Assembly: GCA_031273645.1 (NCBI GenBank)
Contig: JAISRM010000171.1
Location: 1 to 17,590, forward strand
Origin: Endomicrobium sp.
GTDB taxonomy: Bacteria > Elusimicrobiota > Endomicrobiia > Endomicrobiales > Endomicrobiaceae
Length of the DNA stretch: 17,590 nucleotides
Reading direction: 5' to 3'
The position numbers and the translations under genes are program-made. Below the pieces are notes generated by a model. The model ran no database searches. It was not told the DNA's origin and saw only the letters and a program-made list of their open reading frames with translations. Shown in pieces: positions 1 to 7,748 of the stretch (its first letter is position 1; each line of letters begins with the position of its first letter).

Positions 1-208
1 CGCAAATTAAAATTCCTTTATCGGCTTTTTTATCTAAAACGGCTTTGGCCGCTTTAACGGCGTAATCCGGATAATCGCAGCTGCCCGCGCCGCAAAAACC
101 AAAATCTTCAACTTCATAACCTATGCTTTCAAGATATTCTTTTACCGTATTTCTTATTTCAGCCGCCGCATGATCCGTCGCGTATGCAAGTTTTTTTATA
201 GTATTCAT
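1..208 (-). CDS. rpiB: Ribose-5-phosphate isomerase B, N-terminal part (cut by window edge)
   Basis: The first 69 residues of an RpiB/LacAB-family sugar-phosphate isomerase, which interconverts ribose 5-phosphate and ribulose 5-phosphate in the cytoplasm (non-oxidative pentose phosphate pathway). Translating the minus strand from the ATG at 208-206 gives MNTIKKLAYATDHAAAEIR, then GYEVEDFGF, DYPDYAVKAAKAV and, at the edge, KGILIC. These match the family's SDHAG-like phosphate-binding start, the DYPDYA block and the start of the ILICGTGIG segment that carries the catalytic cysteine; C69 here is the last complete codon. The ATG overlaps the pduL stop as ATGA, so translation is probably coupled to pduL. 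It is the last visible gene of the tpiA-pduL-rpiB operon. The rest lies outside the window, so intactness cannot be judged. Confidence 0.9.
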   Translation of the reverse strand, partial: MNTIKKLAYATDHAAAEIRNTVKEYLESIGYEVEDFGFCGAGSCDYPDYAVKAAKAVLDKKADKGILIC

Positions 209-777
209 ATTATTATTTCCGCCGTATCCCCGTTTTTTATAAGCGCGGCATTTGCCTCTTCAATGTCGAGATGACACTCAATTACGGAGTTGTTTTTATC
301 TGTCCTTACGATAACGTTGTCAAAAATTAAACCCCTTATTCCCGAAGTCTTTACTAAAACGCTGTCTCCTGATTTTAACCCCATAGCCGCAGCTTCTTCA
401 AGCGGAAAATGAATGTGCCTTTTAGCCACTATGCAGCCTTCGCTTAGATCAAGCGTTCCCGCAGGACCTTTTAAAGTTATTGCCGCCGAACGCGCGGTAT
501 CTCCCGACAGTCTTACCGGAGCGTTTACTCCGATTTTTCTGGCGTCGGAAACCGAAAGTTCAATCTGCGTTTTTTCCCTTTCCGGTCCGACTATTCTGAC
601 ATTTTCTATTTCGCCTGCCGGACCGCATACGGTCAATGTTTCCTGCGCGGCAAACTGCAAAGGCTCCATGAGAAACTTCTTTACGGTCAGATTATAGCCC
701 TGCCCGAAAAGAGAATTTATATGTTGGCGCATAATGTGAATATGCCTGTTTGAAACGTTGACGACTACCCTGTTCAT
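205..777 (-). CDS. pduL: PduL-type phosphate acyltransferase (phosphotransacylase)
   Basis: 190 residues. PduL-family enzymes transfer an acyl group between CoA and phosphate (acetyl- or propionyl-CoA to acyl-phosphate), the step before acetate or propionate kinase makes ATP. The two-zinc site is visible: VSNRHIH near the N-terminus (H12, H14), AKRHIHFP in the second half (H121, H123) and CHLDIEEANA near the C-terminus (H169). The conserved GPEREKTQIELS (64-75) and APVRLSG (86-92) blocks are present. The length suits a free PduL: no N-terminal helical extension of the kind that targets PduL to bacterial microcompartments, and no shell genes nearby, so a cytoplasmic role in place of Pta is the likely reading. 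It starts 9 bases after tpiA with a GGA-type ribosome site overlapping the tpiA stop, and overlaps rpiB by 4 bases. Confidence 0.93.
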   Translation of the reverse strand: MNRVVVNVSNRHIHIMRQHINSLFGQGYNLTVKKFLMEPLQFAAQETLTVCGPAGEIENVRIVGPEREKTQIELSVSDARKIGVNAPVRLSGDTARSAAITLKGPAGTLDLSEGCIVAKRHIHFPLEEAAAMGLKSGDSVLVKTSGIRGLIFDNVIVRTDKNNSVIECHLDIEEANAALIKNGDTAEIII

Positions 778-786
778 CTATTTTCC

Positions 787-1539
787 TTACTTTGCGTATT
801 TTACAAGCTTTGCAAAAGAATCTGCTTCCAAACTTGCTCCGCCTACCAAACCGCCGTCTATATCGTCTTGTTTCATAAGTTCGGAAACGTTTTGAGGATT
901 TACGGAGCCGCCGTATAAAATTCTTACTTTATCTGCGGCGTCTTTATAAATTTCCGAATAAAGTTTCCTTATAAACGCATGAACTTCCTGAGCCTGCGCG
1001 GGCGTAGCCGTTTTTCCGGTGCCGATAGCCCAAACGGGTTCATAAGCTATAACTAAAGAGGAAGCCTGCTCTGCGTTAAGGCCGGCAAGACCGCCTCTTA
1101 TCTGTTTTTCTATAACTTCAAAAGTTACGTTTTCTTCTCTTTCTTTCAGAGTTTCCCCCACGCACGCCACAGGAATAAGACCGGCCGCAAAAGCGGCTAT
1201 TACTTTCTTATTTACAGTTTCGTCCGTTTCGCCGAAATATTGTCTTCTTTCGGAATGACCTATTATGACGTAAGAGCAGCCGACGTCTTTAACCATAGAC
1301 GGAGAAATCTCTCCCGTAAAAGCTCCTTTGGGCTGCCAAAAAAGATTTTGCGCTCCTAAATTTATATTTGATCCTTTAATTTCTTCATTTGCGGCGTAAA
1401 GAGCCGTAAAAACCGGACATAATAAAATTTCAACGTCGTTAACGTCTGCCACCTCAGGCTTTAAAGCCTTAAGCATACTTACGGCTTCTCCTGCGGTTTT
1501 ATTCATTTTCCAATTTCCTGCCATCAGAGGTTTTCTCAT
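787..1539 (-). CDS. tpiA: Triosephosphate isomerase
   Basis: 250 residues, the normal length for this single-domain (beta/alpha)8 barrel. It interconverts dihydroxyacetone phosphate and glyceraldehyde 3-phosphate in glycolysis. All catalytic elements are visible: GNWKMN with K11, VIIGHSERR with H95, AYEPVWAIGTGK with E167 and the flexible loop 6, and the phosphate-binding YGGSVNPQN (209-217) and GGLVGGASL (229-237). The ATG follows GGAG at 7-bp spacing. It is the first gene of tpiA-pduL-rpiB and has its own near-consensus promoter at 1575-1603. The usual glycolytic neighbours gapA and pgk are not in the window. Confidence 0.98.
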   Translation of the reverse strand: MRKPLMAGNWKMNKTAGEAVSMLKALKPEVADVNDVEILLCPVFTALYAANEEIKGSNINLGAQNLFWQPKGAFTGEISPSMVKDVGCSYVIIGHSERRQYFGETDETVNKKVIAAFAAGLIPVACVGETLKEREENVTFEVIEKQIRGGLAGLNAEQASSLVIAYEPVWAIGTGKTATPAQAQEVHAFIRKLYSEIYKDAADKVRILYGGSVNPQNVSELMKQDDIDGGLVGGASLEADSFAKLVKYAK

Positions 1540-1574
1540 AAACGTCTCCTTTTTTTGTTTTACAGAGTTGAAAA

Positions 1575-1603
1575 ATTATATCAAACTAATAGGCGTTTTT
1601 CAA
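1575..1603 (-). promoter_or_regulatory. Sigma-70-type promoter of tpiA
   Basis: Read on the minus strand: -35 TTGAAA (1603-1598), a 17-base spacer, -10 TATAAT (1580-1575), with TG one base before the -10 (extended -10). Predicted transcription start near 1568, giving a ~28-base leader. The best sigma-70 match noticed in the window. It means tpiA-pduL-rpiB can be transcribed independently of hydF. Confidence 0.72.
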
Positions 1604-1774
1604 TGAAAGCGGCTTTGTTTTTTTGATTGATTTTACAAATAAAAAGCATAAAGTCAAAAGAAAATAAAAATAAAAAAAAGCGCCTGAAAAAAATCCTGCA
1701 AACGCAAAAACTTCGTCTCTGAGATTGTTTTTTACGCTATTTTCAGCCTTTTTTAAGCTCTTCTTTATAGGCTT
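1586..1774 (-). other. Open frame with one membrane segment overlapping the hydF 3' end, no standard start
   Basis: A stop-to-stop frame, +1 relative to hydF, runs from inside the last hydF codons to a TAG at 1588-1586. After the hydF stop it reads ENSVKNNLRDEVFAFAGFF, then a very hydrophobic stretch (SGAFFYFYFLLTLCFLFV) and a basic tail (KSIKKTKPLSLKNAY). That is a charged helix, one transmembrane segment and positive residues after it, a sensible membrane-protein pattern. No ATG, GTG or TTG lies upstream of the membrane segment, so it is not a normal free-standing gene. Losing one A from the A6 run at the end of hydF would join it in frame to HydF (EELKK-AENSVKN). It could be a frameshifted HydF tail, a decayed gene or chance. 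Its last codons overlap the tpiA promoter. Confidence 0.25.
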
Positions 1775-2975
1775 TTAAGGCTTGCGGAAAAACTTCAAGA
1801 ACTTTTTCTATAACTCCGTGCATTACCGATATGGCTATGCCGTAATTTGTCATCGGCGCGCCTTTTTCAAGCGCTTTATTTAATCTTGCAAGCATTCCTT
1901 TTCTGTTTAAAGTGCATCCGCCGCAGTGAATAACAACTTTGTATTTGCTTAAATCCTCAGTAAAATCCTGTCCGTGAACATATTTTGTTTCAACTCTTCC
2001 TCCGGCAAATTCGTTTATCCAGCGCGGAAGTTTTACCCTGCCTATATCATCTTCTGAAGCGTGATGCGTGCAGGCTTCCGAAATTAAAACTTTATCTTCA
2101 GGTTTTAAAGTCTGCAAAGCCGCCGCGCCGCGCGCCATTTCTACTATATCGGCTTTATCTGCGGCGTAAATCGTTGAAAAAGTGGTAAGCTTAACGTCGG
2201 GCGGAGTAACGGCGGCGACTCTTTTTACGGCCTGAGAATCCGTTATCGCTATTACGGGTTTTACTTTAAGGCTGTTTAAGGCAGTTTGATATTGCGTATC
2301 CTGCACGGTATAAGCGCATGCGTTTAAATCCAGAATATGCCTCGTGGTTTGAATCTGAGGCATAATTATTTTGCCTTTGGGCGCGCCTTTGTCTATAGGC
2401 ATAATCAAAATGACCGTGTCGTCTTTTTTTACTATGTTTCTTAAAGAAAGATAATTTTCAATGTAATTGTCCGGAAGAACTTCAAGCATAATTTTTTTAA
2501 GAGCGTTTAAAAAATCGTCCCTGTCAGACTTAACGGACGAAAAAAACAAAACGTGTTTAGAGCGCTCTTTAATTTTAGCGATAAAAACATCGTCGGGAGC
2601 TTTTAAATCCGTCTTTCCTACAACAATTATTACGGGCGTTTTTCTTTTGCCCGCCTGCTCTACTATGTTTTCTTCAAACTCTGCAAATTTCCCCGCTTCG
2701 CAAAGCAGCAAAACTATATCCGACGAATCAAAAGCCCTGTTTGTTTTTTCTATTCTTGCGCTGCCCAAATGAGAATTATCGTCGATACCGGCCGTGTCAA
2801 ATAAAGTTATGGGACCTAAAGGATTTAATTCCATTTGTTTGAAAACAACATCTGTAGTAGTTCCCGCGATTTCAGAAACTATCGAAGTGTTTTGGATAGT
2901 AATAAAATTCATAAGAGAAGATTTGCCGACATTTGTCCTTCCGAAAATCCCTATCTGCACAGTTAACGCTTTCAT
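1743..2975 (-). CDS. hydF: [FeFe]-hydrogenase maturation GTPase HydF
   Basis: 410 residues, the usual HydF length. HydF is the GTPase and scaffold that receives the 2Fe subcluster made by HydE and HydG and delivers it to apo-hydrogenase. The N-terminal GTPase domain (about 1-170) has the P-loop GRTNVGKSS (12-20), the T38-T41 switch I threonines and DTAG (60-63). The G4 motif reads GKTD (120-123) where NKxD is typical. A dimerisation domain follows, then the C-terminal iron-sulfur domain with CTHH (C302, H304) and HCGGC (350-354; C351, C354), the HydF cluster signature. GGAGG precedes the ATG. hydE, hydG and hydrogenase subunits are not in the window. An extended -10 promoter (3012-3020) lies just after the upstream nfnB terminator, so hydF begins its own unit. 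See 1586-1774 for an odd +1-frame tail. Confidence 0.96.
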   Translation of the reverse strand: MKALTVQIGIFGRTNVGKSSLMNFITIQNTSIVSEIAGTTTDVVFKQMELNPLGPITLFDTAGIDDNSHLGSARIEKTNRAFDSSDIVLLLCEAGKFAEFEENIVEQAGKRKTPVIIVVGKTDLKAPDDVFIAKIKERSKHVLFFSSVKSDRDDFLNALKKIMLEVLPDNYIENYLSLRNIVKKDDTVILIMPIDKGAPKGKIIMPQIQTTRHILDLNACAYTVQDTQYQTALNSLKVKPVIAITDSQAVKRVAAVTPPDVKLTTFSTIYAADKADIVEMARGAAALQTLKPEDKVLISEACTHHASEDDIGRVKLPRWINEFAGGRVETKYVHGQDFTEDLSKYKVVIHCGGCTLNRKGMLARLNKALEKGAPMTNYGIAISVMHGVIEKVLEVFPQALKAYKEELKKG

Positions 2976-3011
2976 AAATACCGCCTCCGCATTTATAATA
3001 AATTTTTAAGC

Positions 3012-3020
3012 ATTATATCA
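3012..3020 (-). promoter_or_regulatory. Extended -10 promoter of hydF
   Basis: On the minus strand TGATATAAT (3020-3012): a perfect -10 TATAAT with the TGn extension. The -35 region is only a T-run, so the extended -10 probably carries recognition. Predicted start near 3005, ~30 bases before the hydF ATG. It sits directly behind the terminator at 3035-3083, which supports a transcription-unit boundary. Confidence 0.55.
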
Positions 3021-3034
3021 TTTTATAACGACGC

Positions 3035-3083
3035 AAAAAAAAGACGCCTCCTTATATCGTAAGATAATTTAGGAGGCGTCTTT
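3035..3083 (-). terminator. Intrinsic terminator after nfnB
   Basis: A perfect 13-bp stem, 3040-3052 pairing with 3071-3083 (AAAGACGCCTCCT against its complement). The 18-base loop contains a further TATC/GATA mini-stem. On the minus strand the stem runs straight into a run of T. It begins 30 bases after the nfnB stop and separates nfnAB from hydF. Confidence 0.85.
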
Positions 3084-3113
3084 GCCGTCTTTTATTAAAT
3101 TTTTATCGTCGTA

Positions 3114-4493
3114 TTATTTAAGATTTCTAACGTATTCGTCCATTTTTTTTGCAGCCTGTTTTCCCATTCCCATAGCCTGTATCACCGTATCTCCGCCGGC
3201 TATATCTCCGCCGGCAAAAAGACCCGGTATTGAAGTCATAAAATTTTCATCAATGATAAGATAGCCGTGTCCGTCGGTTTTAAGACCGGGCGTTAAAGAA
3301 GGCAAAATGGGATTTGGATTTAAACCCAAAGCCAAAACGGCCATATCGGCTTCTATTATAAAATTAGAATCTTTTATTTCAAAAGCGCGCCTCCTGCCGC
3401 TTTCGTCGGGCTGTCCAAGCTGCATTTTAACGCATTCCACGCCTTTTAAAAATTTTTTATCGTCGCCTATAAACCTTACCGGACTTGTAAGAATTACAAA
3501 TTCCACGCCTTCTTCTTTTGCATGGATCCTTTCTTCTTTTCTTGCAGGCATTTCCGTTTCCGTTCTTCTATAGACAAGCTTAACGCTTTGGGCGCCCAAA
3601 CGAAGGGCAGTGCGCGCGGAATCCATCGCGGTATTTCCCCCGCCTATCACGACGACTTTTTTACCTTTGTACACCGGCGTGTCATAATGCGGGAAATCAA
3701 AAGAACGCATGAGATTTACCCTGACTAAAAATTCGTTTGCGGAATATACGTTGTTTAAATTTTCGCCTTCAATTCCTAAAAACACCGGAAGGCCGGCGCC
3801 GGTTCCGGCAAAAACGGCTTTATATCCTTCGTCAAACAAATCCGCAAGAGTTTTGGTTCTTCCTATAAGAGTATTGAGAACAAATTTTATGCCGTTTTCT
3901 TTTAAAGCTTCTATTTCGGCGTCCAGAACTTCGGAAGGAAGCCTAAATTCCGGTATTCCGTATCGCAGAACTCCGCCGGTATCGTGAAGAGATTCAAAAA
4001 CCGTTATTTCATATCCGAGTTTGCAAAGATCTCCCGCACACGTAAGCCCCGCCGGACCTGCTCCTATAACCGCTATTTTAACTGCGTTTGTCTGCGTTTC
4101 TAAACGCTTCTTCTCTTTATTATTTGCCGCCGCCCAATCGGCTGCGTATCTTTCAAGATTTCCTATAGCGACGCTCTCGCCTTTTTTTCCCAAAATGCAA
4201 AATTTTTCGCACTGGTTTTCCTGCGGACAAACTCTGCCGCATACGGCCGGAAGATTGTTTTTCTTTTTTAAAATTTCAATCGCCGAGCCGGGATTATCTA
4301 AAGATAATTCCCTTATAAAATCCGGTATGTCTATTTCAACCGGACAGCCCCGCCTGCACAAAGGAGTTTTGCACTGCAGGCATCTTTTTGATTCCTCAAG
4401 CATTTGCTCGCGCGTATATCCGGCGTTTACCTGTTTAAAATCTTTGTTTCTTTCCTGCGCGTCTCTTTCCGATATTTTTACCCTTGAGAGCAT
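3114..4493 (-). CDS. nfnB: Large subunit of NfnAB/SudAB-type ferredoxin:NADP oxidoreductase (GltD-like)
   Basis: 459 residues, a typical NfnB/SudA length. With NfnA it couples reduced ferredoxin and NADH to NADP+ reduction by flavin-based electron bifurcation; homologous pairs have been called sulfide dehydrogenase or glutamate synthase small subunit. Domain order: an N-terminal iron-sulfur region with CLQCKTPLCRRGC (C38, C41, C46, C50) and CGRVCPQENQCEKFC (C85, C89, C95, C99), enough for two [4Fe-4S] clusters; FAD-binding GAGPAGL (144-150); NADP(H)-binding GGGNTAMDSA (284-293) with a following RR (309-310); closing FAD motif FAGGDIAGGDTVIQA (426-440). Overlaps nfnA by 16 bases with GGAGG before its ATG, so expression is coupled. 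A GltB partner is absent, which disfavours a true glutamate synthase. Sequence alone does not separate Nfn from Sud activity. Confidence 0.88.
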   Translation of the reverse strand: MLSRVKISERDAQERNKDFKQVNAGYTREQMLEESKRCLQCKTPLCRRGCPVEIDIPDFIRELSLDNPGSAIEILKKKNNLPAVCGRVCPQENQCEKFCILGKKGESVAIGNLERYAADWAAANNKEKKRLETQTNAVKIAVIGAGPAGLTCAGDLCKLGYEITVFESLHDTGGVLRYGIPEFRLPSEVLDAEIEALKENGIKFVLNTLIGRTKTLADLFDEGYKAVFAGTGAGLPVFLGIEGENLNNVYSANEFLVRVNLMRSFDFPHYDTPVYKGKKVVVIGGGNTAMDSARTALRLGAQSVKLVYRRTETEMPARKEERIHAKEEGVEFVILTSPVRFIGDDKKFLKGVECVKMQLGQPDESGRRRAFEIKDSNFIIEADMAVLALGLNPNPILPSLTPGLKTDGHGYLIIDENFMTSIPGLFAGGDIAGGDTVIQAMGMGKQAAKKMDEYVRNLK

Positions 4494-5323
4494 TTGCAGC
4501 CTCCGCGCGATTTAAATTTTTCAAATGAGATTTTTTCAAGATCTTTAAAAACCGCAAGCCTTGAAATAAGTTCTTCCCAGTTTACTTTATGGGCGTCAAA
4601 TTCCGGCCCTTCAACGCAGGCAAATTTTATTTCTCCGTCAACGCTGACGCGGCAAGCCCCGCACATTCCGGTTCCGTCAACCATTATCGGATTTAAAGAT
4701 ACCATAGTTTTAATATTTTTTTCTTTGGTGAGATTTGCCACGGCTTTCATCATGGGAACAGGACCTATGGCATATACGACGTTTACGGCTTCTTTTTCAA
4801 CAACGTCTCTTAAAACGTCGGTTACAAAACCTTTGCGCCCGCAGCTGCCGTCGTCGGTGGCGATAAGAAGTTCGTCGCTTGCGGCTTCTATTTCGTCTCT
4901 GAGAATTAAAAGATCTTCGCACCTTGCTCCGACAATAGTTATTACTTTATTTCCTTCTTCTTTCAAAGCTTTTATAACCGGAAGAACTTCGGCCGTACCC
5001 ACGCCGCCTGCCACCGCGGCTACCGTCCCGTAATTTTTTATTTCGGTGGCGTGTCCGAGAGGACCTACAAAATCTTTTATATAATCCCCTTCTTTCATTT
5101 GGCACAGCGCCGCCGTCGTCTTTCCCGCTTCCTGAACGATTATTCTTACGCTTCCCGCAGACAAATCCGCGCCGGCTATCGTAAGAGGAATTCTCTCGCC
5201 GTTATCATTGATCCTCAAAATGACGAATTGTCCGGCTTTGGCTCTTTTTGCAATGTCAGGCGCTTGGATTTCAAAACTTCTGATGTTGTTTGCGATTTCT
5301 TTTTTTGAAAGGATTTTAAACAT
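4478..5323 (-). CDS. nfnA: Small subunit of NfnAB/SudAB-type ferredoxin:NADP oxidoreductase
   Basis: 281 residues, related to dihydroorotate dehydrogenase electron-transfer subunits (PyrK-like). It binds FAD, NAD(H) and one [2Fe-2S] cluster and feeds electrons to the large subunit. Visible motifs: FAD-binding RIPLTIAGAD (44-53), nucleotide-binding AGGVGTAEVLPVIKAL (105-120), CGRKGFVTDVL (161-171), and the iron-sulfur region DGTGMCGACRVSV (216-228; C221, C224) with FACVEGPEFDAHKVNW (235-249; C236). The EGPEFDAHKVDW-like ending is typical of the NfnA/SudB branch, not PyrK. The C-terminus carries an extra CKC. The ATG follows a G-rich site (GGGGGTG). Only 38 bases separate it from the preceding LPP20-like gene, with no convincing terminator, so it may be cotranscribed with the lpoB cluster. 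Confidence 0.88.
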   Translation of the reverse strand: MFKILSKKEIANNIRSFEIQAPDIAKRAKAGQFVILRINDNGERIPLTIAGADLSAGSVRIIVQEAGKTTAALCQMKEGDYIKDFVGPLGHATEIKNYGTVAAVAGGVGTAEVLPVIKALKEEGNKVITIVGARCEDLLILRDEIEAASDELLIATDDGSCGRKGFVTDVLRDVVEKEAVNVVYAIGPVPMMKAVANLTKEKNIKTMVSLNPIMVDGTGMCGACRVSVDGEIKFACVEGPEFDAHKVNWEELISRLAVFKDLEKISFEKFKSRGGCKCSQG

Positions 5324-5361
5324 TCACACCCCCGCTGTTAATATATGCTGCGCGTAAAATT

Positions 5362-6309
5362 TTAAATAACGGTTTTTAAAAATTTTATTATTATCTCGTT
5401 AAGCGCGGCTTCGGCCGCAGTTTTAGCTTTTAAATCGGCGTCTTCGGGAGAAGATCCGTTTTCCTGTCCGGAATGCGTATTTGAAAAAAGAACGGAATTT
5501 TCATTATAAGCATCGGCTATGACAACGTCTGCAATCCAATCGCATTTAAAACCGCTTGCTCCTTCGGAAAACGGCTTTAAAAACCGCAGCGACGCATTTA
5601 TAGACATTACTCCGTTTTGCGCGCGCTCCGGAAGAGACAAAAGAAATTTTATTGAATTTGAAGAACAAAAATCCCGTATCTTTGAAAAGTCAAAATCCGT
5701 TTGAGGCGCATAAAAAGAAACTTCGCGGTAGAGTTCCTTTTTTAAAGCTTTTAATTTATCCCTTTCAAAAGAAACCGGTTCTTCATAAGAAGCGGAGCCT
5801 CTGAGAACGCTTTTAAATAATTCAAGAAAACTTTGCTTTGCATACAAAGAAAGCACATTGTCTATCTCTCTTATTTTTCCGGCGGCGTCGGAAGAAGAAA
5901 CGTCGACGGCTTTTATTAAAATCATTATTTCGCCGTCTAAAGCAAATTCCAAATCGTTTACGTCCATTACGGCTATATTTTTATTTATCACTCCCTGCGC
6001 ATAAAAAATTTTACCTGCCGCATCATGATGGGAAGCTACCGTTTCAAAAGATTTTAAAAGAAGAATGTCTATATCCATTTTTATTATCGGCGCGCCTCGT
6101 TCTTTTAATTTTGAAACGACTTTTTCAACTATATTTTTTCTTGCGGAAGTTTCGGCTTCGCGCATGTCTGCTCCGCTGCCTACGGCCGCGATAAAAGTGT
6201 CTGCAGGATACGAATGCGGCAGTTTTCCGCTTGACACCCACGAAGGCAAAGCCGCAAACGCAGACGTCCCTGCAAAAAATAACGCGGCGGCTAAAATAAT
6301 ATTTTTCAA
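5362..6309 (-). CDS. LPP20-like periplasmic protein with signal peptide
   Basis: 315 residues. The N-terminus MKNIILAAALFFAGTSAFA is a clear Sec signal peptide with a type I cleavage site after AFA (about 19/20). There is no lipobox cysteine, so the mature protein should be soluble in the periplasm. Residues 23-65 (PSWV, YPADTFIAAVGSG, then an A/E-rich helix SARKNIVEKV) resemble the LPP20 domain of outer-membrane-associated proteins of unknown function. The rest has no motif I recognise. The start codon is TTG (6309-6307), overlapping the upstream stop as TTGA, with AAGGAG nine bases before it. Its position after lpoB and a COG3014-like lipoprotein suggests a shared envelope role. Family call moderate, function unknown. 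Confidence 0.75.
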   Translation of the reverse strand: MKNIILAAALFFAGTSAFAALPSWVSSGKLPHSYPADTFIAAVGSGADMREAETSARKNIVEKVVSKLKERGAPIIKMDIDILLLKSFETVASHHDAAGKIFYAQGVINKNIAVMDVNDLEFALDGEIMILIKAVDVSSSDAAGKIREIDNVLSLYAKQSFLELFKSVLRGSASYEEPVSFERDKLKALKKELYREVSFYAPQTDFDFSKIRDFCSSNSIKFLLSLPERAQNGVMSINASLRFLKPFSEGASGFKCDWIADVVIADAYNENSVLFSNTHSGQENGSSPEDADLKAKTAAEAALNEIIIKFLKTVI

Positions 6310-7739
6310 TTTAAAACGCTCCTTAAAACCACAAAATTCTTCTTGCCTTCTTTTATAAAAACGCCGACTTCTTTAGAGGCAAGAATCTCGCCGGAAGCTC
6401 CTATAAAATTGACGGTTAAAGAATTTTGTCCGGCGGGAAGAAAAAATCTCGACATAAGAATTTTATCGGGAAGAGTTTTCCAGTCTCTCGTGTCGGCATT
6501 AGCCGAAACCGCGCTGTAAACATTGAAAGCCGCCTGCGTAAGAGCGCCCCATGCGTCTCCCGTGCTTCTTTGAACTGCGGCCGAAACGCTTTTTCCGACG
6601 ACGTATTTGACGGCGGCTCTCGCTAAAGTTTTTGCATAAATTTTGCCCGTATCGTTTTTAAGACACTTTTTTGCAATCGCCGAAAAATCCTGAACCGGAT
6701 AAGATTTTTTATTGCCGCCGGAAGCAGACACGCTAAAAGAATTTACGGCGTTGGCGGCGTCTTTGTATTGCGGAAAAGCCACTTTAATGTAATCGTCTGC
6801 AAAAGCCGCCACGCCTATCGAGCGCGCTTTATCAAAATCTCTCTTATCCTGATCGTCAACGGAAACTTCATTTATATAAGGCCAAATATCGTAGAGAGCA
6901 AAATCAAACGTTTTCTCTATTTTTTCAGGTATATATCCGTTGTAATCAAGAATTATGCACTCTCCGTAGCCTCTTGGTATAAGAGTCTTTTTAGCCGACG
7001 GATACGACTTTTTTATTTCCGAAATTCTCTCGTCAAAATTTAAAAGGACGGCCGTCGTATAAGCGTCGTTAATCAAATCCTGAGGAGGCTCAATTTCGGC
7101 AAGTCCGTCTTTGTAAGCTTTCAGCGCAAGATAATAAGACAGATGCGCGTCGTTTAAATAACCGGCGTTTTCATAGACAAAACCCATAAAATAGCGTATG
7201 AATCCGTCGTCTTTATAAAAATTTTTGCCGTTTTGGTTTGCCGAAAACATTTTAAACATAGTGTCGGCGCGTCTTGCCTCAACGACGGCTTCGTCTGCAT
7301 TTGACGATAAAATATAATTTAAAGCTTCAAAAACGCAAGTATGCGCTATTTCATAATCGCGGCTGTAATAAGGAAGAGCGCTGTCGTTAAAAACCATCGA
7401 CGCCCCGTAAGCGCTTATGCTTTTTGTATAGTAAAATTCAAACTGTTTTTTTGCCGAGTCAAAACTTTTTGAACTCTTTGAATAATTATCGGCAAAATGG
7501 TTTATAAGCCCGCTGTCAAGATAAAACAATAAAATGTTTTTCTTGCCGTATTTTTTCTTGGAAGAATCGACAAATTCGGCGGCAGACTTATAGTCTTGCA
7601 AGTCGAGCTTAGCCTTTAAATCTGCGTAATAGCCTGACATATTGGAAGCGCATCCCCCAAAAAACATTGACGCAGCGACGGTCAATGCGGCAAAGGGATG
7701 CGCTTTTAGAAATAATTTTACAAACCGGTCGTTTTGCAT
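6306..7739 (-). CDS. COG3014-like lipoprotein with helical-repeat N-terminal region
   Basis: 477 residues from the ATG at 7739-7737; a TTG two codons earlier would give 479. I prefer the ATG, though neither has a strong ribosome site, and coupling to lpoB (stop 9 bases before the ATG) is likely. The N-terminus has a short basic segment, a hydrophobic stretch and FFGGC, with C30 as the probable lipidated cysteine; Phe at -3 is an imperfect lipobox. The mature part is helical and rich in Tyr, Ala and Lys, with TPR-like helices (LQDYKSAAEFVDSSKKKYG; YEIAHTCVFEALNYILSS; DEAVVEARRADTMF), then a beta-rich C-terminal third. Architecture and position between lpoB and LPP20 match the uncharacterised COG3014 group. 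Likely inner face of the outer membrane; function unknown. Confidence 0.78.
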   Translation of the reverse strand: MQNDRFVKLFLKAHPFAALTVAASMFFGGCASNMSGYYADLKAKLDLQDYKSAAEFVDSSKKKYGKKNILLFYLDSGLINHFADNYSKSSKSFDSAKKQFEFYYTKSISAYGASMVFNDSALPYYSRDYEIAHTCVFEALNYILSSNADEAVVEARRADTMFKMFSANQNGKNFYKDDGFIRYFMGFVYENAGYLNDAHLSYYLALKAYKDGLAEIEPPQDLINDAYTTAVLLNFDERISEIKKSYPSAKKTLIPRGYGECIILDYNGYIPEKIEKTFDFALYDIWPYINEVSVDDQDKRDFDKARSIGVAAFADDYIKVAFPQYKDAANAVNSFSVSASGGNKKSYPVQDFSAIAKKCLKNDTGKIYAKTLARAAVKYVVGKSVSAAVQRSTGDAWGALTQAAFNVYSAVSANADTRDWKTLPDKILMSRFFLPAGQNSLTVNFIGASGEILASKEVGVFIKEGKKNFVVLRSVLN

Positions 7740-7748
7740 ATTCAACGG

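Noticed and set aside
3114..4493. Glutamate synthase small subunit (gltD)
   Set aside because: The adjacent, overlapping partner is an NfnA/SudB-type flavoprotein and no large GltB subunit is present.
4478..5323. Dihydroorotate dehydrogenase electron-transfer subunit (pyrK)
   Set aside because: No pyrD nearby; the EGPEFDAHKVNW ending and coupling to a GltD-like subunit fit NfnA/SudB.
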